Below are positions 8,970 through 17,800 of a DNA stretch of 64,000 nt, piece by piece. The notes under the pieces are model-generated. The model had not been told where the DNA came from and made no database searches. It was given only the letters and a program-made list of their open reading frames with translations. This DNA comes from Candidatus Cloacimonadota bacterium. Lineage in GTDB: Bacteria > Cloacimonadota > Cloacimonadia > Cloacimonadales > TCS61. The DNA lies in assembly GCA_021736135.1 (NCBI GenBank), contig JAIPGO010000008.1, positions 1-64,000 on the forward strand. Direction: 5' to 3'. A program made the translations under genes and the position numbers. Position 1 is the first letter of the stretch, and each line of letters starts with the position of its first letter.

Positions 8970-9524
8970 TTAAACTTCCATTATTTCGTTTTCTTTGGTT
9001 TTAGTTACTTCGGAAATTTTATCAGTCCATTTATCGGTGATTTCCTGAATCTTTTTCAGGCCGGATTTCAGGTCATCTTCCGTAAAATCGCCATCTTTTT
9101 CCATCTTCTTCATCTCATCATTGCATTCACGGCGGATATTACGTATAGCCACCTTACCTTCCTCGGTCATTTTCTTAATTTGTTTCACGATATCGAGGCG
9201 TGTTTCTTCTGTTAAAGGCTGAAAGGGCAACCTGATCACGTTACCGTCATTTTCGGGTGTGACACCGATATTTGAGGCGTGAATTGCTTTCACGATGAGC
9301 GGAAGCGAGGTCTTGTCCCAGGGTTGTATCACGATCAGTCGCGACTCCGGAATAGTAATATTGCAGAGCTGCTTGATGGGAGTCTGTTGACCATAATAAT
9401 CAATGGAAATATGGTCAAGTGCAGCAGCATTGGCTCTACCGGTGCGCACTGCGGCAAATCTTTGTAACATTGATTCGTAAGCCAGCTCCATTTTAAGATC
9501 AAATTCTTCCATTAATTTATTCAT
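8970..9524 (-). CDS. frr: Ribosome recycling factor
   Basis: A 184-aa protein that, with EF-G, splits the post-termination ribosome. The start chosen is the second of two adjacent ATGs (9524), 6 nt after AAGGAG. A longer frame to 9623 would run into pyrH and adds 33 residues unlike RRF. Typical segments are RTGRANAAALDHISIDYYGQ near 26-45, NITIPESRLIVIQPWD near 54-69 and GNVIRLPFQPLTEETR near 93-108. The length matches the family's usual ~185 aa. It lies in the conserved order rpsB-tsf-pyrH-frr. Confidence 0.96.
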   Translation of the reverse strand: MNKLMEEFDLKMELAYESMLQRFAAVRTGRANAAALDHISIDYYGQQTPIKQLCNITIPESRLIVIQPWDKTSLPLIVKAIHASNIGVTPENDGNVIRLPFQPLTEETRLDIVKQIKKMTEEGKVAIRNIRRECNDEMKKMEKDGDFTEDDLKSGLKKIQEITDKWTDKISEVTKTKENEIMEV

Positions 9525-9558
9525 CATATACTCCTTGAAACTCTTGAAGACCCTTTTG

Positions 9559-10275
9559 TCAGGGATGGACAAGAGTCCCGAAATCATTGTCAATGATTGC
9601 ACGTAATATAGAATCTTCTTCATTGATGTTAAAGACCTTCACCGGCATCTGATAGTCGCGAGCCAGCGAAAAGGCGGTCATGTCCATAACATTCAATTTT
9701 TCTGCTAATGCCCTGTCAAAGGTGACATCTTTGATAAGTTCCGCTTTCGGATCTTTGGCAGGATCGGCTGTAAATACACCGTCAACTTTTGTACCTTTCA
9801 AAACCAGCCCGGCTCCTATCTCCACGGCGCGCAGTACTGCTGCCGTATCTGTTGTGAAATATGGATTTCCGGTACCACCGCTGAAGAAGCATATCTTTCC
9901 TTTCTGATAATCACTGTTTGCCGTACCCCAGGTGAAATATTCCGCAATTTTATCGCACTGAACTGCTGAAAATACTGAAGATGGATAATTTTTACGGTTA
10001 AGCACTTCACTTATTAAAAGAGCATTCTGAATAGTAGCCAGCATCCCGATGTTATCTGCTGTATTACGATTGATCATTTTTCCCAGTTCTGACGAACCGC
10101 GAAAGATGTTGCCCCCGCCGATTACTACTCCAATACGGAATCCCTGATTACGAACCTTGATAATGCAGTCCGTTATGCGGTCAATTACTGCATAATCGTA
10201 AGCAGACTGTTTATTTCCTGATAATATTTCTCCGGAAAGCTTCAACAGGACGCTTGCTGGTTTGAAGATGGGCAT
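9559..10275 (-). CDS. pyrH: UMP kinase
   Basis: A 238-aa amino-acid-kinase-fold enzyme converting UMP to UDP with ATP. Visible motifs are VLLKLSGEIL near 8-17, GVVIGGGNIFRG near 48-59, MLATIQNALLISEVL near 78-92, and the nucleotide-binding GTGNPYFTTDTAAVLRAVEI near 135-154. VDGVFTADPAKDPKA follows. It starts one nt after the tsf stop codon, with a GGGGGA site before the ATG. It ends 34 nt before frr. Confidence 0.96.
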   Translation of the reverse strand: MPIFKPASVLLKLSGEILSGNKQSAYDYAVIDRITDCIIKVRNQGFRIGVVIGGGNIFRGSSELGKMINRNTADNIGMLATIQNALLISEVLNRKNYPSSVFSAVQCDKIAEYFTWGTANSDYQKGKICFFSGGTGNPYFTTDTAAVLRAVEIGAGLVLKGTKVDGVFTADPAKDPKAELIKDVTFDRALAEKLNVMDMTAFSLARDYQMPVKVFNINEEDSILRAIIDNDFGTLVHP

Positions 10276-10276
10276 T

Positions 10277-10870
10277 TTATTCCCCCAGGCTAAATCTTAC
10301 GAATCTGGCTACCTGGATGTTTTCTCCCAGCGTCATTACGGCGTCGGTGATGATATCCTTGATTGTTTTATCCGGGTCTTTTACAAATTCCTGGTGCAGA
10401 AGGCAATTCTGTTTCTTATATTTATCCACCTGACCTTCCACGATGCGATCTACTATCTTTTCCGGTTTGCCGTCATTAAGCGCCTTATTACGGTAAATTT
10501 CGGCTTCCTCTTTGATTTTCTCCTGATCTAGTCCATCTTCATCAATTGCCATAGGACTCGAGGCCGCAATATGCATGGCTATGTCTTTGCAGAGTTGCTC
10601 AAATATTTCATTACGGGCAACAAAGTCTGATTCGCAATTAAGCTCAAGCAATACACCCACTTTGTCATTGCTGTGAATATAAGAATAGACTCTACCTTCA
10701 CGAGTTGTTCTTTCAGCTTTCTGGGCTGCTTTACTGATCCCTTTTTCCCGCAGATACTTTATTGCTGCATCTTTATCGCCATTGGTCTCATTCAAGGCTT
10801 TCTTGCAGTCCATCATGCCTGCCCCGGTTATTTTTCTCAGTTCCATCACTTCTTGTGCTGTAAAACTCAT
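10277..10870 (-). CDS. tsf: Translation elongation factor Ts
   Basis: A 197-aa guanine nucleotide exchange factor for EF-Tu. The N-terminal UBA-like domain reads VMELRKITGAGMMDCKKALN, followed by the core LLELNCESDFVARNE (around residue 75-90), with ahead of it GRVYSYIHSNDKVGVL. At 197 aa it belongs to the short EF-Ts class with a single, shortened dimerisation region, unlike the ~283-aa E. coli protein. An AAGGAGA ribosome-binding site precedes the ATG. A strong stem-loop lies between rpsB and this gene. Confidence 0.96.
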   Translation of the reverse strand: MSFTAQEVMELRKITGAGMMDCKKALNETNGDKDAAIKYLREKGISKAAQKAERTTREGRVYSYIHSNDKVGVLLELNCESDFVARNEIFEQLCKDIAMHIAASSPMAIDEDGLDQEKIKEEAEIYRNKALNDGKPEKIVDRIVEGQVDKYKKQNCLLHQEFVKDPDKTIKDIITDAVMTLGENIQVARFVRFSLGE

Positions 10871-10894
10871 TTTTGTCTCCTTTACTAATAGTCT

Positions 10895-10920
10895 GGAGAA
10901 CCTGCTATGGCAGGTTCTCC
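10895..10920 (-). terminator. rpsB-tsf intergenic stem-loop (attenuator candidate)
   Basis: An 11-bp perfect stem (GGAGAACCTGC at 10895-10905 with its complement at 10910-10920) and a 4-nt loop fill the gap between the rpsB stop and tsf. There is no T-run after it on the minus strand, so it may be a partial attenuator, a pause or an RNA-processing/stability element rather than a full terminator. A comparable intergenic attenuator between rpsB and tsf is known in E. coli. Confidence 0.6.
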
Positions 10921-10930
10921 ACTAATCTTA

Positions 10931-11713
10931 TTATTCGGAATCGTCTATATCGTCCGATTCCTCATTATTCTCATCTTTAGAAATTTCGTCTAATTGCTCA
11001 AGAGTTGGCATTTCTGCTCCGCCTTCTTCCAGGATCTGACGCCCTTCAATTACGGCATCTGCCATAATATTACAGATCAGGTCTATGGCACGAATGGCAT
11101 CGTCGTTGGCTGGTATCACGTAATCCACCAGGTCAGGATCACAATTCGTATCTACCATTGCTACAATGGGAATACCCAGCTTACGTGCTTCATTTATGGC
11201 TATGCTTTCCTTTTGAATGTCAACCACAAATACCGCTCCTGGCAATACGTCCATCTCTCTAATTCCACCCAAAGCATTTTCGATTTTGTCATACTCTTTC
11301 TTCAGACGTGTGTGTTCCAGCTTGGTAAACTGCTTGATCGTTCCATCTTCCACTATCTGTTCAAAGTAATCAAGTTTCTCGATACGCCGCCGGATCGTCT
11401 TCATATTGGTTAGCATTCCACCATACCAGCGATTGCTGATATAATAGGAAGCACATTTCTTGGATGCCTTGTCGATGGCTTCCTTAGCCTGCTTCTTTGT
11501 TCCCACAAATAGTACCGTGTGACCATTACTGACTACTTCCTTGATGAACATATAAGCTTCATTTACGGCATCAAGCGTCTGCTTCAGGTCAAGTATGTGG
11601 ATCCCGTTTCTCTTGATAAAGATATACTTGTCCATTTTCGGGTTCCATTTATACGTCTGGTGCCCAAAATGAACTCCACTTTCCAGCAACTGTTTCATTG
11701 TTACTACTGACAT
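10931..11713 (-). CDS. rpsB: 30S ribosomal protein S2
   Basis: A 260-aa small-subunit protein. It shows [20 protein letters not shown] at 6-25, [44 protein letters not shown], and [20 protein letters not shown]. The C-terminus is an acidic tail ([16 protein letters not shown]). An AAGGAGA site precedes the ATG. The 121-nt gap to rpsI holds a short AGCGG-TGT-CCGCT hairpin on the minus strand, a weak candidate for leader regulation of S2. Confidence 0.97.
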   Translation of the reverse strand: MSVVTMKQLLESGVHFGHQTYKWNPKMDKYIFIKRNGIHILDLKQTLDAVNEAYMFIKEVVSNGHTVLFVGTKKQAKEAIDKASKKCASYYISNRWYGGMLTNMKTIRRRIEKLDYFEQIVEDGTIKQFTKLEHTRLKKEYDKIENALGGIREMDVLPGAVFVVDIQKESIAINEARKLGIPIVAMVDTNCDPDLVDYVIPANDDAIRAIDLICNIMADAVIEGRQILEEGGAEMPTLEQLDEISKDENNEESDDIDDSE

Positions 11714-11834
11714 TGTTTCGTCTCCTTTAATACGGTTTAAAATTCAACAGGCTTGTGGCAATACAATCCGCGAGAAAGGGAGCGGACACCGCTTTGCCAT
11801 TGTAAGCTCTGCTGTTTGGTGATCCCTGTTTTCT

Positions 11835-12221
11835 TTAACGTTTCGAGAACTGGAATCTTTTACGGGCTTTCGGCTGTCCTGCTTTCTTACGTTCCACCAT
11901 ACGGGGATCGCGAGTGAGGAAGCCTCTCTTCTTGAGAATGGATCGTAATTCCTCATCATATTTGATAAGGGCACGGGAAATTCCATGACGTATGGCACCC
12001 GCCTGACCCGATAAACCACCACCGCACACGTTTACCTTGATATCGATCTTGTCGGTTAAACCCACTATCTCAAGGGGCTGTTCCACAAGCATCTCAAGTG
12101 TCTCACGTGAGAGGTATTTTTTCATCGTGCGGCCATTGGCGATTCTTTTCCCGGTTCCCTGGGTAAGACGTACCCGGGCAACGGCATTTTTACGACGTCC
12201 AGTTGCATCAAAATACTGCAT
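11835..12221 (-). CDS. rpsI: 30S ribosomal protein S9
   Basis: A 128-aa protein. The start [19 protein letters not shown] and the end [15 protein letters not shown] are diagnostic. In S9 the basic C-terminal tail reaches the P-site tRNA. AGGAGG lies 6 nt before the ATG. It follows rplM by 10 nt, the conserved rplM-rpsI pair. Confidence 0.97.
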   Translation of the reverse strand: MQYFDATGRRKNAVARVRLTQGTGKRIANGRTMKKYLSRETLEMLVEQPLEIVGLTDKIDIKVNVCGGGLSGQAGAIRHGISRALIKYDEELRSILKKRGFLTRDPRMVERKKAGQPKARKRFQFSKR

Positions 12222-12231
12222 TCATTTCCTC

Positions 12232-12663
12232 CTAAACCAATTCGAGCTTCTCAGGTTTCTGTGCCTGATGCGGGTGTTCATTACCGGTGTAAACCTTCAA
12301 TTTCTGCAGTAATTGACGCCCCAAAATATTCTTGGGCAGCATCCCTTTTACGGCATGAATGATGATCTCTTCCGGTTTCTCGGCAAGCATGCGCTTGAAC
12401 GAAATCGTTGTTAAGCCAGATTGATAACCACTGTAGCGCTGATAAGTCTTCTGTAACTCCTTGTTACCTGTAAGTCTCACCTTCTCAGCATTTAACACGA
12501 TCACGAAGTCGCCTGTGTCAAGATTCGGACTGAAAATCGGCTTGTGCTTGCCTCTGATTAAAGACGCAACCCGCGTTGCCAATCGTCCCAGTACCTGATC
12601 CGTTGCATCAACCACATACCAATTATGCACGATTTGATCGGCCTTTGGCATTTCTGTTTTCAT
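12232..12663 (-). CDS. rplM: 50S ribosomal protein L13
   Basis: A 143-aa early-assembly large-subunit protein. It shows WYVVDATDQVLGRLATRVAS near 15-34, GDFVIVLNAEKVRLTGNK and AVKGMLPKNILGRQLLQKLK. AAGGAG lies 5 nt before the ATG. It is the first gene of the translation cluster, so the promoter should lie in 12664-12787. A TTGACA-like hexamer is present there (12719-12724 on the minus strand), but I see no convincing -10 box at the right distance. Confidence 0.97.
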   Translation of the reverse strand: MKTEMPKADQIVHNWYVVDATDQVLGRLATRVASLIRGKHKPIFSPNLDTGDFVIVLNAEKVRLTGNKELQKTYQRYSGYQSGLTTISFKRMLAEKPEEIIIHAVKGMLPKNILGRQLLQKLKVYTGNEHPHQAQKPEKLELV

Positions 12664-12787
12664 TTCGACTCCTTGCTATAACTTTAGAGACAGCAAAAAT
12701 TTTCTCTATCCCATATACTGTCAAGCAGAATAGCTGTAGTAAGGGTCAATATTCGTTCCAGTCGTTTTATCTGAGAGCAGGATTTTG

Positions 12788-14545
12788 TTATGGTGTCTGC
12801 TTATTGAGAAATTCATGGGCAGTATGCAGACGGTAATACTCTCCCTTTAAAGCCAGTAACTCCCCATGATTGCCCTTTTCAATTACAGAACCTTCCTTGA
12901 GTACTATGATCTCATCAGCATTCTGCACCGTGGTCAATCGATGCGCGATAATAAAGGTTGTGCGGTTTTTTGCCAGCTTACTGATTGCCTGCTGAATTTT
13001 AACTTCTGCTTCATTATCCAGTGCCGAAGTAGCTTCATCAAGCAGAAGAACAGGGGCATTTTTTAATATTGCTCTGGCAATAGCGAGGCGCTGTCTTTGT
13101 CCACCCGATAAAACTACACCTCTTTCGCCTAATGGTGTATCATAGCCTTTAGGCAATTGCCTGATAAATTCTTCCGCATTAGCCATCTGTGCAGCTTCCT
13201 CGACTTCTTTATCCGTCGCCTCGATCCTGCCGTAACGAATATTTTCTCTGATTGTTCCCCAGAATAAAAATCCTTCCTGCAGAACCAGCGAGATATTTTG
13301 ACGCAGCCAGTAGATCTGCAAATCTTTAATATCCATATCATCAAGCAGAATTTTACCTGCTGTCGGATCATAAAAGCGCATGAGCAGATTAAAAATCGTT
13401 GTCTTTCCACTGCCGCTCGCACCGACCAGGGCAATGGTCTTACCGGGAATTACATTGAATTGGACATCTTTTAGGGCAGCATTCTTCGTTCCTTCATAAA
13501 AAAAAGTAACATTTTCAAAACGGAAACCTCCACTCGCTGTCTTTTTAGGGATCAGCGGATTCAGCTTTTCCGGGGGTTGAGGTATTGTATCCAGTACTTT
13601 ATATATGCGTTTGATGGAGCTCATCCCGGCTTCTATTATCGTGGTAGTGCTGCTCAACCTGATGATAGGATTATATAAAAATCCCAGATATGTGTAAAAA
13701 GCAACGATTTCTCCCGTGGTCATTGTGCCGTATCTGATAGCATAATAACTGCCCATACTTAAAACCAGCAATATGCCAAAAATGGTCAGATACTCGGTCA
13801 ATCCCCCAAACAGAGCATTAAATGTATAGGTCTTAATTCGTAATCGCCGGTCTTCCTCCAGATATTTATTGAACTGCTGCATGCGTTCTCTTTCCAGATT
13901 GAAGGCTCGCACTACCCGGATCCCGGCTATGGAATCATGAAATTCACTGGAAAGCTGGGCATAGTTCTCTCTGATAGAACGGTTCATCTCTCCGATACTC
14001 CGCCGGAAATATTTATGCACTATGGCATATATCGGCAGGATCAGCATAGAGATGAGTGCCAGCTTATAATTCATAAATAGCAGGATTACTCCAATAAAAA
14101 CGATCAGAAGAAGGTCTTCCAGCAGGTAGATCAAAGAATTGGTGGTCATCATTTCGGTATTCATCACGTCATCAAGCATGTGGTTCATGATGTCACCGGT
14201 CTTGTTGTCATCAAAATAGATGAAAGATAATAGCTGAAAATGGTGCATAAGTTTGTTACGCAGATCATAGATGTAATGATATCCGAAATTGAGCATCCGG
14301 TTATTCCGCCAGATAAAGGCACCCATTCGAATTACATAAAGCCCTGCTAAGATCAGGGCACTTTGCGCCAGTGGTTCAAATTTTCTCTCTGGAATATATA
14401 TATCAATTATATCGCGGAAAAATCTGGGCAATAACGTCTGTATCCACACTATCGCCAGCATCATAGACAGGGCAATATACATATATTTCCAGTAAGGCTG
14501 GGTCGATTTCACATAACGCAGAAAATAACTTCTATTCTTCTGCAT
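12788..14545 (-). CDS. MsbA-like ABC exporter (fused permease and ATPase)
   Basis: A 585-aa half-transporter. Six membrane helices occupy about residues 20-305, with two pairs near 140-175 and 245-295. The ATPase domain follows: Walker A GASGSGKT at 375-382, Q-loop Q423, signature LSGGQ at 479-483, Walker B LLDE at 501-504 and the H-loop IIAHRLTT near 533-540. It would work as a homodimer in the inner membrane, exporting a lipid, lipid-linked glycan or drug; the substrate cannot be read from sequence. It is transcribed towards the ribosomal cluster but its start is over 300 nt from the next upstream gene, with palindrome B in that gap, so it probably has its own promoter. Confidence 0.9.
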   Translation of the reverse strand: MQKNRSYFLRYVKSTQPYWKYMYIALSMMLAIVWIQTLLPRFFRDIIDIYIPERKFEPLAQSALILAGLYVIRMGAFIWRNNRMLNFGYHYIYDLRNKLMHHFQLLSFIYFDDNKTGDIMNHMLDDVMNTEMMTTNSLIYLLEDLLLIVFIGVILLFMNYKLALISMLILPIYAIVHKYFRRSIGEMNRSIRENYAQLSSEFHDSIAGIRVVRAFNLERERMQQFNKYLEEDRRLRIKTYTFNALFGGLTEYLTIFGILLVLSMGSYYAIRYGTMTTGEIVAFYTYLGFLYNPIIRLSSTTTIIEAGMSSIKRIYKVLDTIPQPPEKLNPLIPKKTASGGFRFENVTFFYEGTKNAALKDVQFNVIPGKTIALVGASGSGKTTIFNLLMRFYDPTAGKILLDDMDIKDLQIYWLRQNISLVLQEGFLFWGTIRENIRYGRIEATDKEVEEAAQMANAEEFIRQLPKGYDTPLGERGVVLSGGQRQRLAIARAILKNAPVLLLDEATSALDNEAEVKIQQAISKLAKNRTTFIIAHRLTTVQNADEIIVLKEGSVIEKGNHGELLALKGEYYRLHTAHEFLNKQTP

Positions 14546-14620
14546 AGACTTTCCTTATTCTTTTACTTTCAACTAAACTGGCAAGCCATCATATTCTGGC
14601 AATTTATTTAGTATAAATGA

Positions 14621-14687
14621 TGCATTCCCCCGTTTTGGGGGGAGATTACTGTGTATTACTCTATTGATATTATAACCCCGATAGGGG
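14621..14687. repeat. Two short C/G-run hairpins beside palindrome B
   Basis: A TCCCCC-GTTTT-GGGGGGA hairpin lies at 14626-14643 and a CCCC-GATA-GGGG hairpin at about 14676-14687. A similar CCCC-AAT-GGGG hairpin sits next to palindrome A at 1046-1056. The shared pairing of small C/G hairpins with large nested palindromes suggests one kind of element. No gene is seen in 14546-14871. Confidence 0.55.
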
Positions 14688-14690
14688 ATC

Positions 14691-14851
14691 AAGGTGCATA
14701 GCCTCCGGTGAAACGTATTGCCACCGGAGGATTGAAGTGTTTATCTCTCGCCCCTCCGCCGCATTCCGGCTGCGCCGGAATGCGGCGGAGGGGGGCTGTA
14801 GCTTATCTATTCCTCCGGTTGCGGAGTACCTTACCGGAGGCTATGCACCTT
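14691..14851. repeat. Nested palindrome B (cloverleaf-like)
   Basis: A 19-bp perfect outer inverted repeat (14691-14709 with 14833-14851, AAGGTGCATAGCCTCCGGT) encloses three hairpins. The left one is CCTCCGGTG at 14702-14710 with 14722-14730. The central one is a 20-bp perfect GC-rich stem at 14751-14770 with 14774-14793 and a 3-nt TGC loop. The right one is CCTCCGGT at 14812-14819 with 14833-14840. It lies between the 3' end of the C25-like gene and the start of the exporter gene. It could end transcription, or be a non-autonomous mobile or REP-like element. Confidence 0.75.
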
Positions 14852-14871
14852 AAACAATTAACGAATAACGA

Positions 14872-17800
14872 TCAATGCAGCAATAGCATTTTCCGCTGGC
14901 TGCTCAATTTTCCATCCGTTTTTAAAATATAGCAGTAAACTCCACTGCCCACGTGTTTATCATTCTTATTGCAGCCATCCCAGTTTATCATACCTTTCCG
15001 TGATTTATCGGGATCCAGCGAAAATCCTTTCACCTTTTGACCTTTGATATTATAAATTATGATCTCCGCCTGCTTCACTTCTTCCAGCAGTGAATATTCA
15101 ATTACCGTAGCTTCTCGGTCATTATTATTTGAGTAAAACGGATTAGGATAATTCTGCATTAGAATATTACAGACCGGGATCTCATTTTCGTTTTCCGCAA
15201 CGGGAACAACCGTCACAACGATCGGCACCGTAATATTTCCGGCTTCCGGATCATTTGTTTCCAGTATCAGATCCGTCTCATACTCACCACCCAGTTCCAG
15301 ATATGAAGCATCGATCCGCAAGGGCAAAATAGCGCTTTCACCTCCGCTGATAACCAGGTTGCTCATTCCTAGACTGCTCCAGTCATTAATCGGAGCCTCC
15401 GATGTATCTTGCGAAACTTCCAACTGCGGAGTAACCACGATGTCATCATTAACCAGATCCTGCCAGTTATTCATCTCATTAAAAGTCCAGTAGGCAGTTA
15501 AACCTTCGGAATCAAGGTCAACGCTGTGATATTGGTGATCCAGTATTTCTTCAGCATTTAATGCTCTATCCCAGAAACGTATTTCGTCAATTACCCCATT
15601 AAAGGATGATCGTAAAATATTGTCATATTTGTGAGCACCGATCAGAGTAAAATTAACGCCACTAAAATATCCTCCGCTTTCTTGATGAACATCGCTTATC
15701 CGCAACTCACCATCAATATATAACTGCACAAAATTTTCACTTATAGTAACCACATAATGATGCCATTCATATCTGGTTGGAGCTGCTGTTATCAACCATA
15801 TTCCTGAACTTTCTGCACCTCTCAGGGCTAAATATGTATTTCCGGAAGTGTTTTCTGACAAGAGAACAATTGCTGCATGAGAATCTCCAACTTCATTATC
15901 CCTTTGTGAAAATAAGGCATTATCCCCTGATACCTGAAATCCATCTCCATCCATCCGTGCCCAGCATTCGATGCTGAATTCTTCCCCTGTTATAATTGGT
16001 TGAGAACATTCCAGAAATCCCCCGGCAAAATATCCTCCGTAACCTGAATTATAAAATCCTTCCAGACGAGAGGTTATTTCGAGGTCGCCTTCACCTTCAT
16101 TACTGATATTGATGGCATATTCCTGATAATCCCCTTCTTCAACTTCAAAATAATAATGATCCTGTTCCAGCACAATTTCAGCAGGATTTACAACCTGTCC
16201 GATAACCGGAGCAACGAAGGAATCGTTGATAAACGAATTACTGGTAATGGTTATCGTTTCCTGAAAATCTCCCAGAACATCACTTAGATAGGAAAGTGTA
16301 ATTTCACAAGTTCCCCCTGATTCCAGAACAACCGGTAAAAAATCGACAGTCAGTTCCTCACAGGAAGCATATATATCAAAAATTTCCAGGGGAGCCGTAC
16401 CTCTGTTTTCTATTTCCACCACCAGATCATTCATTACCCCGAGAACCACTTTCCCAAAATCAATTTCCTGAGAAATACGAATCAGTGGTGCAGTCACTTC
16501 CCGCGTAATGTAATATTTCCATAATTTCCCGTTACTGAGGAATTTTAGTGTAAAAATTAATGATTCCAAAGGAGGAAAATTTTCATCCAGTACAAAACTG
16601 ATCCCCGTGATCCCCTCCATGATATCTCCGGAATTAATACTATTCAAGATAAGACTATTATTAATAAAATTCATTCCCGACAGGTTTTCACTGATGAGTT
16701 CAATATTGATCATATCGGAAGATTGGTCACCGATATTCTGAATACTTATAACCACATTGATCGTATCTCCCGGTGAAATAATTTCATCTCCTTGCCGGTT
16801 ATAGAAATAACTGTCTTCTAAAACCAGCCAGGGAACATTTGCCGGAACTGGTTCGCCGGCAATCACGAGCGCACTGCAATCGGAAAGCGGTGTTGCCGTC
16901 ACAGGATATTCGTTGTTATAAGTATATTGCAGACCCTGCGTTCCCGTCTGGTTTTCAATTCCGATCGTTGCATACTGACCATGGTTTCCTCCTGGATGTT
17001 CGTGATAATTTCCCTCATTAACATTATTGAAGTCCTGATACTGCATTTTCAGCATATTATTTCCGTTGGAAGTAGGGTAATATTCCCGATCATAAATTAT
17101 CAATTCAAAAGTTTCATAACTATTATCCCAGTCATTTTTTAAGTGGTACCATTCAATAACTGCCCGGTGTTCATCTGCCTGATAAAGAGCATGAGCATTT
17201 CCATTTGACCAGGTAACAAGATCATCCCAGAAAACGGCAATAATTGGAGAAATACCACCTTCACCGGGAATTGCCCAATTCATAAATGAGGCACTTTCAG
17301 TATAACCCGGTGCAACCCAGCCGTTTGAACAGATTGTGATCACATCATAATCCTGTCCGTAAAACCGAAAATTAAAAGGAAGAAATCTTTGACATATTGA
17401 TCCTTCATCACCCCAGTCATCAAAGGGAAGACTGGGCGATGATTGAATTGGGATCCATTCATATGCTAAGGGCAGATTGCCGGAATATAGTGAATCATTG
17501 ACATCATAGATGCAATATCCCCCGGCATCTGGTCCGGTGGGACTACTGATGCCGGATTCTCCGATTACCTGCTCAAACTCGATATCCTGTCTGAAACCAG
17601 CCGGACTGGTTAATCTCAGGGTAAAGATCTCATTGTTCCCGGAAATGTATTCTTCTGCTATTTCTAATGTAAACGGTTCAACTGCCTCATATATTTCACC
17701 TTGTTCAATATCGCCCAGGTTAAAAGTGCTTTCTGCAATTTGAAGTAGATTGCTCCGCGCAGATAATTCCAGACTTAATCCGTTAATGGCAGCTTCTCCG

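Noticed and set aside
9525-9623. Longer frr start
   Set aside because: It would overlap pyrH and add 33 residues unlike RRF. AAGGAG is correctly spaced for ATG 9524.
12696-12724. Sigma-70 promoter before rplM
   Set aside because: A TTGACA hexamer exists, but the sequence 17 nt downstream (AATTTT) is a poor -10 box, so I do not annotate a promoter.
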